From Cupriavidus sp. P-10 (GTDB lineage: Bacteria > Pseudomonadota > Gammaproteobacteria > Burkholderiales > Burkholderiaceae): a stretch of 64,000 nucleotides of DNA. The translations under genes and the position numbers were made by a program. Positions 1 through 8,244 of this stretch are shown in pieces (position 1 is the first letter of the stretch; every line of letters starts with the position of its first letter). The stretch lies in NCBI RefSeq assembly GCF_003402535.2, contig NZ_AP025171.1, forward strand, positions 1,736,001-1,800,000, written 5' to 3'. The notes beneath the pieces were generated by a model. It ran no database searches and was not told the DNA's origin. It was given only the letters and a program-made list of their open reading frames with translations.

Positions 1-1631
1 AACGAGATATGGACCATGCAGACCGAGTCCTCCACGGTCACGCCCTGCGGCACGCCCTCCTGCAGGTCGATCTCGGTGCGGCCCAAGGTCGGCAGGATCA
101 GCGATTCCTTGCCGTGCACCAGATGGCTGCGGTTGAGCTTGGTGGCGATGTTCACGGTCAGCGCACACTGGCGCAGCGCCTCGAAGGTGCGCGGCGTGTC
201 CGGCGTGGCGGTCGAGAAATTGCCGCCAAGGCCGACAAAGACCTTGACCTTGCCCTCCAGCATCGCGGAAATGGTCTCGACCACGTCATAGCCGTGCTCG
301 CGCGGCGGCTCGAAGCCGAAGGCGGTGCCCAGGCGGTCCAGGAACGCTGCCTCCGGCTTTTCCTCGATGCCCACGGTACGGTCGCCCTGCACGTTCGAAT
401 GCCCGCGCACCGGCAGCAGTCCGGCACCCTCGCGCCCGATATTGCCGCGCATCATCATCAGGTTGGACAACATCTGCACCGTCGGCACCGAATGCTTGTG
501 CTGCGTCAGGCCCATGCCCCAGCAGGCGATGACGCGCTTGCCGCGGGCATAGACCTGCGTCAGCGCGTCGATGTCTTCCAGCGAAACGCCCGACTCCGAG
601 ACGATGTCGGCCCAGCTTTCCGCGCGCAGGTCTTCGACGAAGGCACCAAAGCCGATGGTGTGCTCGCGCACGAAGTCGACGTCGACCAGCCGTTCGCGGC
701 CATGCCGGATCGCATCGTCGTCGAGTTCGACCAAGCGCCTGGCCATGCCCTTGATCAGCGCGAAGTCGCCGCCCAGCCTGGGCTGCACGAACATCGACGC
801 AATCTTGGTGCTGGACCCGGTCAGCATCTCCACCGGATGCTGCGGGCTGGTAAAGCGCTCCACGCCGCGCTCGCGCAGCGGGTTGACCGACACGATGGTC
901 GCGCCGCGCCGGGCGCATTCGCGCAGATCGCCCAGCATGCGCGGATGGTTTGTGGCCGCGTTGTGGCCGAACAGCAGGATGGTGTCGGCATGCTCGAAGT
1001 CATCGAGCACTACGGTGGCCTTGCCCACGCCTACCGTCAGCGGCAGGCCGCGGCTGGTGGCCTCATGGCACATGTTCGAGCAGTCCGGGAAATTGTTGGT
1101 GCCATAGGCGCGCACGAACAGCTGGTACAGGAACGCGGCCTCGTTGCTGGCGCGGCCCGATGTATAGAATGCCGCGTGGTTCGGATCCGGCAGCGCGTTC
1201 AGGTGGCGGCCGATCATGGCAAAGGCCTCGTCCCAGGGGATCGCGCGGTACTTGTCGGTCTGCGCGTCGTAGACCATGGGATGCGTCAGGCGCCCGTGCT
1301 GCTCCAGCTCGTAGTCGGTCTGCGCCATCAGCGACGTCACCGTGTGCTGCGCGAAGAATTCCGGCGTGACCCGCATGCTGGTGGCTTCCGCGGCCACCGC
1401 CTTGACGCCGTTCTCGCAGAACTCGAAGGTCGATGCGTGCTGGCGGTCGGGCCAGGCGCAGCCAGGGCAGTCGAAGCCGTCGGCCTGGTTCTGCTTGAAC
1501 AGCATCTTGTACTTGCCGCCGGCCACCTTCTCCTTGATCAGGTTGATGGCAACGTACTTCAGCGCACCCCAGCCGGCGGCGGGATGGGTGTAGGGGGCGA
1601 TGTGGCCTTTCTCGGGGGTCGGGGTGCTCAT
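1..1631 (-). CDS. FdhF/YdeP-family molybdopterin oxidoreductase (partial, C-terminus off the window)
   Basis: The visible 543 residues are the N-terminal part of a molybdenum bis-MGD oxidoreductase of the formate dehydrogenase-like YdeP/CbbBc type; family members are usually about 750-780 residues. Cys55 and Cys58 lie in a CPGCAWPD motif, the short cysteine cluster typical of this subfamily. Further on come the usual family blocks, such as GHNAATNHPRM and the cofactor-binding stretch around MGLTQHKHSVPTVQ. There is no signal peptide, so it should be cytosolic. The start is the ATG at 1631, where the protein begins MSTPTPEKG. The reading frame runs off base 1 with no stop. Physiological substrate is not established for most of the family; acid resistance and formate oxidation are both possible. 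It lies 210 bp downstream of a feruloyl-CoA synthase-like gene on the same strand. Confidence 0.88.
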   Translation of the reverse strand, partial: MSTPTPEKGHIAPYTHPAAGWGALKYVAINLIKEKVAGGKYKMLFKQNQADGFDCPGCAWPDRQHASTFEFCENGVKAVAAEATSMRVTPEFFAQHTVTSLMAQTDYELEQHGRLTHPMVYDAQTDKYRAIPWDEAFAMIGRHLNALPDPNHAAFYTSGRASNEAAFLYQLFVRAYGTNNFPDCSNMCHEATSRGLPLTVGVGKATVVLDDFEHADTILLFGHNAATNHPRMLGDLRECARRGATIVSVNPLRERGVERFTSPQHPVEMLTGSSTKIASMFVQPRLGGDFALIKGMARRLVELDDDAIRHGRERLVDVDFVREHTIGFGAFVEDLRAESWADIVSESGVSLEDIDALTQVYARGKRVIACWGMGLTQHKHSVPTVQMLSNLMMMRGNIGREGAGLLPVRGHSNVQGDRTVGIEEKPEAAFLDRLGTAFGFEPPREHGYDVVETISAMLEGKVKVFVGLGGNFSTATPDTPRTFEALRQCALTVNIATKLNRSHLVHGKESLILPTLGRTEIDLQEGVPQGVTVEDSVCMVHIS

Positions 1632-1812
1632 TGGCGTGGTGTCCTGTAACGACGGGGGCATCCGGGGCTGCTGGACCAGGGGTCGCATCCGGATCGTTGC
1701 GGTGACACCAGAGTAGGCCGGCGGGGTGGCGCGGGAGACGTACAAAGCGTGAGATGGCCGGGGAGTACAGTCTCGCCGGGCGGCCTGGCCGCCGCCCATG
1801 CGGTGTTGCGTC

Positions 1813-1833
1813 AGGCCGGCTGGCTGCCGGCCT
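1813..1833 (-). terminator. Possible terminator hairpin after the acyl-CoA synthetase
   Basis: There is a perfect 8-bp inverted repeat (arms AGGCCGGC and GCCGGCCT, 5-nt loop) 8 bp past the stop of the minus-strand synthetase gene. No T-run follows, so it is a weak intrinsic terminator at best. It could also separate expression from the downstream molybdoenzyme gene. Confidence 0.3.
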
Positions 1834-1841
1834 GGCCATGC

Positions 1842-3764
1842 CTATGCCGCACAAGCGACATGCGCCGCAGGTTGCGCCTGGAACAGCGCCTCGACCAGCC
1901 CGGCGCGGCGCGCGCGGGTGGCAGCCTGGTTGACGTAGCCCTTGTCCGCGATCTCGTTGGCGTCGATCGACGGGGGCTCGGCCATCAGCAGCACGCGCCT
2001 GACGCTGAGGCTGGCGCCTGAACCGGCGCTTGCCTGCAGCCGCTCCCGGATCGCATCGACCACGCGGGGATGGCGCACCAGTGCCTGCGCATCTAGCTCC
2101 GCCAGTTCGGGATGCAGCGCCCGGCACGCGGCGACGTTGGGCCACGCCAGCGCGGCCACGTAGTCATGGTCGTGGCCGCAGATCACGGCATCGGTCAGCA
2201 GCGGTGCGCATTGTTCGACCAGTCCCAGCCTGACCGCGCCAACCCGCACCCAGGTGCCATTGACCAGCTTGAAGTCTTCCACCACGCGCCCGGCAAAGCG
2301 CACGCCCCTGGCCGGATCGGCAGGGTCGGCCAGCCGCACGGCATCGCCCAGGCAGAAGTAGCCTTCTTCGTCGAACGCGGCGGCGGTCAGGTCGGGCCGC
2401 TTGATGTAGCCGCTGAACAGGAACGGCCCGCGCATGCGGATTTCATAGCGGCGGCCCGCGCCGCCCCCGCTTTCCTCGCCTTCCAGCGGCACCAGCTTGA
2501 CTTCGGCGCCGGGCATCGGCACGCCGACGTTGCCGGTGTCCCCGGTGGGCCAGCTGCAGTAGATACCCATGCCGCTGGTCTCGGTGCAGGCCAGTCCCGA
2601 GCAGAACACGATGCGCTCGCCAACGGTGTCTTCGGCCGCGCGGTGGATGCGGTCCCAGACATCGCGCGGCAGGCTGGCACCGCCGTAGGAGAAATTGACG
2701 ACCTTGGCGAACAGGCTGCGCGCCAGCTCGGGATCGCGTTCGAGCTCGGTGGCGAGCATGCCCCACGCGGAGGGGACGCTGGTGAAAATCGTCGGGGATA
2801 CCTCGCGCAGGTTCCGCACCGTGCGGGCGAATTGCCCGGGCAGCGGCCTGCCGTCGTCGATATAGTGGGTCGAGCCCAGCGTCACGGCACGGCTCAGATT
2901 CAGCACCCCGCCAAGGCCATGGTGCCAGGGCAGCCAGTCGAGGAACACCGGCTGGCGGTCGACCAGCGGCTGGTAGAGATCGGAGAAGTAGGCCGCCACG
3001 GCCCGCAGGTTGCGATGCGACAGCGGCACGCCCTTGGGCACGCCGGTCGACCCGGAGGTGAACAGGACCCGTCCCGTATCTTCATCGCGCACCGCGGCGT
3101 GGGCCGCGCGCACCGCCGCGTCGCGCTCCGCCGTCAGATCGGCGCCGGCCAGCGAGGCCCAGGGGAGCTGCCCCGCTGCGACCTTGCCGACCGCAATGAC
3201 CGGGACCTCGGGCATGGCCAGCGCATCCACCGCCCGCGCGTACGCCGCGCCGTCCTGCACGAACAGTGCTGCCGGCGGCACCAGCTCGGCCACGCCCTTC
3301 AGCCGCACGAAATCATTGCTGAGCAGCGAGTACGCCGGGGAAACCGGCGCGGTCGGCACGCCCACATACTCCGCCGCCAGCAGCAGCACCGCCTGTTCGA
3401 TCGAGTTGCCGGACAGCAGCATCAGCGGACGCTCCGGGCCGAGGCCCAGTTCCAGCATGCGCGCGCCGACCGCCTGCACCTGCCGCCACAGTTCGCCCCA
3501 GTTGACCGAGCGCCAGGCGCCCTCGCCGTCGCGTTCGCAGAAGGCGCGTACGTCCGGGCGCCGCTCGGCCCACCAGGACACGAAATCGCCCAGCCCACGC
3601 TGGACCGGATCCGGCGCGGGAGCCGCGCTGCGCAGCAGGATGCTGCCGTCCTTGCGGTGCTCGACCAGCGTGGCGCGTTCGACAAACACGGTCGGCCTGT
3701 ACTTGGCTTCTTGCCTGGCTTCTTGCCTGGCTTCGGGCTTGCGAACGGCAGCGGAAATGGTCAT
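1842..3764 (-). CDS. fcs: Feruloyl-CoA synthase-like acyl-CoA synthetase
   Basis: This 640-residue AMP-forming acyl/aryl-CoA synthetase would activate a carboxylic acid with ATP and CoA. The P-loop FTSGSTGVPKG is at about residues 235-245, and the C-terminal lysine region reads IDANEIADKGYVNQ, which resembles feruloyl-CoA synthases more than acetyl-CoA synthetases. The ATG at 3764 is preceded by AAGGAGA at good spacing. No enoyl-CoA hydratase/aldolase (ech) or vanillin dehydrogenase is nearby, so ferulate itself as substrate is only inferred; other hydroxycinnamates or aromatic acids are possible. The N-terminus carries a short EARQ duplication. It is divergent from the operon starting at 4038. 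Confidence 0.85.
   Translation of the reverse strand: MTISAAVRKPEARQEARQEAKYRPTVFVERATLVEHRKDGSILLRSAAPAPDPVQRGLGDFVSWWAERRPDVRAFCERDGEGAWRSVNWGELWRQVQAVGARMLELGLGPERPLMLLSGNSIEQAVLLLAAEYVGVPTAPVSPAYSLLSNDFVRLKGVAELVPPAALFVQDGAAYARAVDALAMPEVPVIAVGKVAAGQLPWASLAGADLTAERDAAVRAAHAAVRDEDTGRVLFTSGSTGVPKGVPLSHRNLRAVAAYFSDLYQPLVDRQPVFLDWLPWHHGLGGVLNLSRAVTLGSTHYIDDGRPLPGQFARTVRNLREVSPTIFTSVPSAWGMLATELERDPELARSLFAKVVNFSYGGASLPRDVWDRIHRAAEDTVGERIVFCSGLACTETSGMGIYCSWPTGDTGNVGVPMPGAEVKLVPLEGEESGGGAGRRYEIRMRGPFLFSGYIKRPDLTAAAFDEEGYFCLGDAVRLADPADPARGVRFAGRVVEDFKLVNGTWVRVGAVRLGLVEQCAPLLTDAVICGHDHDYVAALAWPNVAACRALHPELAELDAQALVRHPRVVDAIRERLQASAGSGASLSVRRVLLMAEPPSIDANEIADKGYVNQAATRARRAGLVEALFQAQPAAHVACAA
3707..3734. 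repeat. In-frame 12-bp tandem repeat in the synthetase N-terminus
   Basis: Two perfect copies of CTTCTTGCCTGG and the first 4 bases of a third lie back to back. On the minus strand they encode the repeated EARQ stretch at residues 11-20 of the acyl-CoA synthetase. Because the unit is a multiple of 3, copy-number slippage would change length without breaking the frame. Confidence 0.85.
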
Positions 3765-3973
3765 CTCGGGTGTCTCCTTTATGCCCGCGGCTGATGCGCC
3801 GGGTCTTGTTCAGCGCCGGTCATGCGAATTGCAAGCCGGCTGTGCTGTCAGCGTAGGCCACCTTGCGCCCGGGCCATACCACCCGCCTCAGGTGGCGGTG
3901 CGCCCGACTGCGCCTGGCCGACGAAATGCGTACGGGCCCCGATCTTGTTATATGCTGCGCGCTGCACCTCCAT

Positions 3974-4000
3974 TTCCTGGAATCTCCGGGAATTCCTGGA
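3974..4000. promoter_or_regulatory. Candidate operator: direct repeat TTCCTGGA upstream of the five-gene operon
   Basis: TTCCTGGA occurs at 3974-3981 and again at 3993-4000, 19 bp apart (about two helical turns), with an internal GGAAT/ATTCC inverted repeat. It sits 37 bp before the ATG of the first operon gene, in the 273-bp divergent region shared with the synthetase gene. No regulator is identified; the site is inferred from pattern only. Confidence 0.3.
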
Positions 4001-4037
4001 CTGCTTACATAAGAACAAAGGCATCGGGCAAACCTGC

Positions 4038-4991
4038 ATGTTCCAAGTCATCCATCGAATCCGCCAGCGGCTGCGCTACCTGGACCTGACCTTGAACGCC
4101 AGCCGCAGCGTGCGCATCCGGGTCGTCGAGCGGCCCGGGCTTTGGATGGACAGCACCCGGCTCGACGCCATGCTGGCCGAGATGCGCGGCGTGGTGCACC
4201 GGGGCATCGGCAAGGATCTCGACTATGGCGTGCTGTCCGGCGATCCCGAGCGGCTGCGCCGCGCCGTGGTCACGCTGCTCTACGACCGGGACAGCGGCCG
4301 CCCCATCGCCTTCAACGCGCTGTCGATCATGCCGATCGAGCTCAGGGGGCGACCGGTCGAGGCCATCCACCTCGGGCTGGTGATGGTCGACCCGGGTTAT
4401 CGCACGCAGGGGCTTTCCTGGGTGCTGTACGGCCTGACCTGCATCCTGCTGTTCTTCCGCCGCGGCTTGCGTCCGATCTGGATCAGCAACGTGACCCAGG
4501 TGCCGGCGATCATCGGCAAGGTGGCCGAGGTCTTCGTCACGGCGTATCCCAATCCGTTCGCGCCGGCACGGCGCAGCTTCGAGCACCTGAGCGTGGCGCG
4601 CGAGATCATGAAATCGCATCGCCACGTCTTCGGCGTCGACGAGGGCGCCGGCTTCGACGAGGCCCGCTTTGTCATCACCGACGCTTACCGGGGCGGCTCG
4701 GATAACCTCAAGAAGACCTTCGACGCAGCGCCCAGGCACCGCGATGAACGCGTCAATGCGCTGTGCCAGCGCGAACTCGACTACCAGCGCGGCGACGACT
4801 TCCTGCAGGTCGCGCGGCTGGACCTGGCCAGCGCGCGCAAATACCTGTTGCGCGAAGTCCCGCGCGACTCGCTGCCGGCGATCCTGTCGCAGGTGGCGTT
4901 CCTGGCGCTCGGCCGGATCGTCCTGCCGCTGGTGCACTGGCTGAACCCGCGCGAGCCGATGGGAGACCTGCGCGCAAGGAACCACGCATGA
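4038..4991 (+). CDS. GNAT-like acyltransferase, first gene of an E1/nitroreductase operon
   Basis: This is a 317-residue protein of unconfirmed function. Its central part (AIHLGLVMVDPGYRTQGLSW, about residues 112-131) resembles the acyl-CoA binding motif A of GNAT acyltransferases (V.P.YR..G). It is followed by a hydrophobic stretch LYGLTCILLFF that may touch a membrane. The C-terminus again has a hydrophobic segment (ILSQVAFLALGRIVLPLV). The ATG at 4038 is the first ATG near the promoter region; upstream sequence in frame is unlike coding DNA. The ribosome site is weak. Its stop overlaps the start of the E1-like gene by 4 bp (ATGA), so the two are translationally coupled. An N-acyl-amino-acid or lipid-type acyltransferase is possible; the acyl donor and acceptor are unknown. 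Confidence 0.7.
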   Translation: MFQVIHRIRQRLRYLDLTLNASRSVRIRVVERPGLWMDSTRLDAMLAEMRGVVHRGIGKDLDYGVLSGDPERLRRAVVTLLYDRDSGRPIAFNALSIMPIELRGRPVEAIHLGLVMVDPGYRTQGLSWVLYGLTCILLFFRRGLRPIWISNVTQVPAIIGKVAEVFVTAYPNPFAPARRSFEHLSVAREIMKSHRHVFGVDEGAGFDEARFVITDAYRGGSDNLKKTFDAAPRHRDERVNALCQRELDYQRGDDFLQVARLDLASARKYLLREVPRDSLPAILSQVAFLALGRIVLPLVHWLNPREPMGDLRARNHA

Positions 4992-5872
4992 CAGCAAACC
5001 CTGCCTTTTCCTACGAAGAATTCACCACCCGCAATATCGGCTTCGTGACCGAGGCCGAGCAGCAACGGCTGCGCGACGCGCGCATCCTGGTCTGCGGCGT
5101 CGGCGGCATGGGCGGCGCCTGCCTGCAGGCGCTGGCGCGCATGGGCATCGGCGGCTTCGCGCTGGCCGACTTCGACGTGTTCGAAGTGTCCAACATGAAC
5201 CGGCAGGTGTTTGCCAGCCTGGCCACCGTCGGCATCGGCAAGGTCGAGGCCACCGTCGCGCAGCTGCACCAGGTCAATCCGGCGCTGCAGATCGAGACGC
5301 TGGGCGAAGACTGGCCGGGCCGGCTCGACGACCTGCTGGCGCGCTACAAGATCGTGGTCAACGGCATGGATGACATGGCCGCGGGCATCGCGCTCTACCG
5401 CAAGGCGCGCGAGCATGGCGCCACCGTCATCGACGCCTATACCGCTCCCCTGCCCTCGGTCACCGTGGTGCGGCCACACGACCCGCGGCCGGAGACGCGC
5501 CTGGGCTATCCGAGCATCGGCATGGACTGGCAGGCGCTGACGCCGGCGCTGCGGCAGGCGTGCCTGGGCAAGGAACTGGAGTACGTCATGATCCATTCCA
5601 GTTCGGTCCGGCATGTCGATCTTGCGATTGCGAAGGACCTGCTTTCGGGCAAACGCAAGCGCATGTCGTTTGCGCCGATGGTGATCACCACCGGCAACCT
5701 GATGGCCTTCGAAGCCGCCAAGCTGGTGCTGGACCGTCCCCGGCTGGCCGATGCGCGCGGCTATTTCTTCAACCCCTGGACCATGCGCGTCGAGACGCCG
5801 CGCAACGCACTGGCCGCCTGGCTGCTGCGCGCCACGGTGCGGCGCTTCATGGCGAGGCTGCTCCGTGATTAA
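4988..5872 (+). CDS. ThiF/MoeB/HesA-family E1-like adenylyltransferase
   Basis: This 294-residue protein is an E1-superfamily enzyme that would adenylate a carboxylate (often a protein or peptide C-terminus). The nucleotide loop GVGGMGG is at residues 37-43, Asp61/Asp63 follow, then the family hallmark NMNRQ (69-73) and Lys85. It lacks the paired CxxC zinc motifs of MoeB and ThiF; Cys190 region (QACLGKELEY) holds the only cysteine in the second half. No ubiquitin-like MoaD/ThiS partner is encoded beside it. The start ATG at 4988 overlaps the previous stop, and its own end overlaps the next gene by 8 bp. Co-occurrence with a nitroreductase recalls the mycobacterial MoeY-type fusion (ThiF plus nitroreductase). 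A role in molybdopterin synthesis is unlikely from context. Confidence 0.85.
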   Translation: MTANPAFSYEEFTTRNIGFVTEAEQQRLRDARILVCGVGGMGGACLQALARMGIGGFALADFDVFEVSNMNRQVFASLATVGIGKVEATVAQLHQVNPALQIETLGEDWPGRLDDLLARYKIVVNGMDDMAAGIALYRKAREHGATVIDAYTAPLPSVTVVRPHDPRPETRLGYPSIGMDWQALTPALRQACLGKELEYVMIHSSSVRHVDLAIAKDLLSGKRKRMSFAPMVITTGNLMAFEAAKLVLDRPRLADARGYFFNPWTMRVETPRNALAAWLLRATVRRFMARLLRD

Positions 5873-7118
5873 CGCGCTGGCCAGCGATGTCACCGTGACC
5901 TGGCTGGGCGCGCTGGGTTGCGGACTCTACCTTCATTTCCTGTGGACGCGCCGCGAAGCCGGCAGCGGCATCGGCACCGGCCTGTTCCTGTTCGGCGTGC
6001 TGACGGCATTGCTGGCGGTGCGGGGCTTTGCCTGGCTGCTCGGCGGGCCGATGCTCAGCCCACTACTCGGCCGGCTGGTATTCGCGGCGGCCACGTTGCT
6101 GCCAATCGCGACCACGCTGTTTGCCGAGCAGCTGCTGCGGCGCCACCATCCGTTGTGGCTGAAGCTGCTGGCGCTCGGTGTGTCGGTGGTGTTCTTCGCC
6201 ATCAACCTCGTTGCCGACCTGTCCACGAACGTGCCGCTGCTGCTGGCGTTCCTGGCCTGCTATGCAGTGGTCACGGCGAGCAACGGCTGGTTCCTGCTCT
6301 GGCTGCGCGATGCCGACCTGTCCAGCAATGAAGAGCGGCTGGCGCGCGCGGTGGTCGTGGTGGTGGCGCTGGCCGTGCCGCTGGCGGCGACGGATTTCCG
6401 CGAGGAACTCGGGCACGTGCCGGTCCGGCTGGGCGCGCTCGGGGCGCTGGCCTTTGTCTATGTGCTGCTGAGCCTGTCGGATTCGCAGCGGGTCGTGCGC
6501 GGGCTGCTGGCGCATATTGCCGCGGCACTGGTCTTCGCGGTGGTGCTGGCCGGCGCCATGGCGCTGGCGTCGCATGGGCCGGGCCCGGGATTCCTGCAGA
6601 CGGGCCTGCGCGGCATGCCGGTGGCGCTGGCGTGGGTGTTGCTGACCGCCATCTTCGTCCGTATCCGCGCGGTGTCGCTCGCGGGCGACGGCAACGCCTT
6701 CCTGCGCTGGCTGCTCCATGCCCGCCTCGATACACCGGACGGATTCCTCCATTCGCTGCGGCGTCTGCCGCAAACCGCCGACCATGTAGTGCTGGGCGAC
6801 GCCGAGCTGGCAGGCTATGCGCTGGCCGAGCTGTTCGCGCTGGCCGGCAAGCGGCGCGAGCCGGTATCGATCGGCGATGCCAGGGCGTGGGCCCGGCAGC
6901 CCCAGGCAAGCGGCATCGGCAGCGGCATCGAAGCCGCGGAACAGCTGGTCGACCTGATGGAACGCCACGAAATGACCCACGCCCTGCTGATCGCACGGCA
7001 ACCCGCCATGGTGGTACTGCTGAACCTGCCGCAGGGCGCCAATGCCGCCATCGGCGAGCTGCGCGCCGCTGTCATCCTGCGGCTGGCGCGGCACCTGCAC
7101 CGACAGGAGCCCGCATGA
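5865..7118 (+). CDS. Polytopic membrane protein of unknown function with cytosolic tail
   Basis: This 417-residue protein has about nine predicted membrane helices in its first 280 residues (for example GLFLFGVLTALLAVRGFAWLL and VRLGALGALAFVYVLLSL). A soluble tail of about 135 residues, rich in Ala, Leu and Arg, follows. The start is a GTG at 5865 that overlaps the E1-like gene by 8 bp, and its stop overlaps the next ATG by 4 bp, so it is an integral part of the operon. I do not recognise the family. Because every neighbour is a soluble-looking enzyme, it may be a membrane anchor, an exporter of the product, or a sensor. Confidence 0.75.
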   Translation: MINALASDVTVTWLGALGCGLYLHFLWTRREAGSGIGTGLFLFGVLTALLAVRGFAWLLGGPMLSPLLGRLVFAAATLLPIATTLFAEQLLRRHHPLWLKLLALGVSVVFFAINLVADLSTNVPLLLAFLACYAVVTASNGWFLLWLRDADLSSNEERLARAVVVVVALAVPLAATDFREELGHVPVRLGALGALAFVYVLLSLSDSQRVVRGLLAHIAAALVFAVVLAGAMALASHGPGPGFLQTGLRGMPVALAWVLLTAIFVRIRAVSLAGDGNAFLRWLLHARLDTPDGFLHSLRRLPQTADHVVLGDAELAGYALAELFALAGKRREPVSIGDARAWARQPQASGIGSGIEAAEQLVDLMERHEMTHALLIARQPAMVVLLNLPQGANAAIGELRAAVILRLARHLHRQEPA

Positions 7119-8242
7119 ACCTGGAACTGCGCGAAGGCGATTTCGATGCATTCTTCGCTGCGCCGTTCGCCTGCTATGGCGACGATACCCATTTCGTCTC
7201 GCCAATGAAGGGCGACCTCGCGCGGGCACTGGATGCTGAAAAGAATCCTTTGTTCCGGCAGTTTGCGCGCCGCACCTGGTACACCGCGCACCGCGACGGA
7301 CGCATCGTGGGACGCATCCTGGCCCATGTGCACGATGCCTCGAACCGGCTGTACGCGCAGAAGCGCGGGTATTTCGGCCTGTTCGACTGCATCGACGACA
7401 TCGCCGTGGCGCGTTCGCTGCTCGATGCCGCTGCGGGGTGGGTCAGCCGGCAAGGCTGCGACGAACTGGCAGGCAGCTTCAACCTGACCATCACGCAGAT
7501 GATCGGCGTCGTCACCGATGGCTTCGGGCACGCGCCATACACCTACCAGGAATACACGCCGCCGCATATTGCCCGGCTGCTCGAAGCCTGCGGCTTCGAG
7601 CGCATCTTCCCGATGCGCACCTTCGAGATGGATGTGCGCGGCTACGATCCCGACCAGTTGCTCGGCAACCGGCAGCGTGCACTGGCCAGCGATCCGGATT
7701 GGCGCTTCGCGCCGATCCGCCGCCGCGGCTTCGAAGGACGCCTGCGCGAGGCGTGCGCCGTGCTGAACGATGGCTTTGCCGCCAACCCGATGTTCGTGCC
7801 GCTGACGGAAGCAGAATTCCTCTACCCCTGCGCCGGCATGATGTGGATCATCGACGAGCGCCTGTCCTGCACGGCCTACTACCGCGGCGAGCCGGTCGGG
7901 GTGCTGCTCTGCGTGCCGGACCTCAACCCGTTCCTGCACGCCACGGGCTTCCGCCTGAAATGGTCGACGCTGTGGCACCTGCTGCGGTTCCGCGCCAGCC
8001 GCAAGCGCGCGGCGGTCATCTTTTTCTCGGTACGCCAGGCGTTCCACGGCCAGGGCGTCAACGGCGTGCTGCTGCACCGCCTGCTGACGGCGATGCGCGG
8101 TGCCGGCTATTCGCACCTGGGCATCAGCTGGGTGTCGGACACCAATGGCGCAAGCCTGCGGCAGATGGAAAAGCTGGGCGCCACCGAACTGCACCGCCTG
8201 CACCTGTTCCGCAGGGCGCTGGCACCGGATCACGGCAACTGA
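7115..8242 (+). CDS. Second GNAT-family acyltransferase of the operon
   Basis: This 375-residue protein begins like N-acyltransferase-type GNAT proteins (MNLELREGDFDAFFAAPF, then FVSPMKGDLARALDAEKNPLF) and has a C-terminal GNAT-like core (VRQAFHGQGVNGVLLHRLL, with the Q/R-x-x-G-x-G/A-like loop FHGQGVNG). Near the end, WVSDTNGASLRQMEKLG matches the conserved N..S...YEKLGF region of GNAT enzymes. It overlaps the membrane protein gene by 4 bp and stops 2 bp before the nitroreductase start. It is unrelated in detail to the first GNAT in the operon, so two acyl transfers on one product or two different substrates are plausible. Substrate unknown. Confidence 0.75.
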   Translation: MNLELREGDFDAFFAAPFACYGDDTHFVSPMKGDLARALDAEKNPLFRQFARRTWYTAHRDGRIVGRILAHVHDASNRLYAQKRGYFGLFDCIDDIAVARSLLDAAAGWVSRQGCDELAGSFNLTITQMIGVVTDGFGHAPYTYQEYTPPHIARLLEACGFERIFPMRTFEMDVRGYDPDQLLGNRQRALASDPDWRFAPIRRRGFEGRLREACAVLNDGFAANPMFVPLTEAEFLYPCAGMMWIIDERLSCTAYYRGEPVGVLLCVPDLNPFLHATGFRLKWSTLWHLLRFRASRKRAAVIFFSVRQAFHGQGVNGVLLHRLLTAMRGAGYSHLGISWVSDTNGASLRQMEKLGATELHRLHLFRRALAPDHGN

Positions 8243-8244
8243 CG

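Noticed and set aside
9..1649. Long open frame on the plus strand opposite the molybdoenzyme gene
   Set aside because: It is the mirror frame of a real gene in very GC-rich DNA; its protein is Arg/Ala/His-rich without any known motif.
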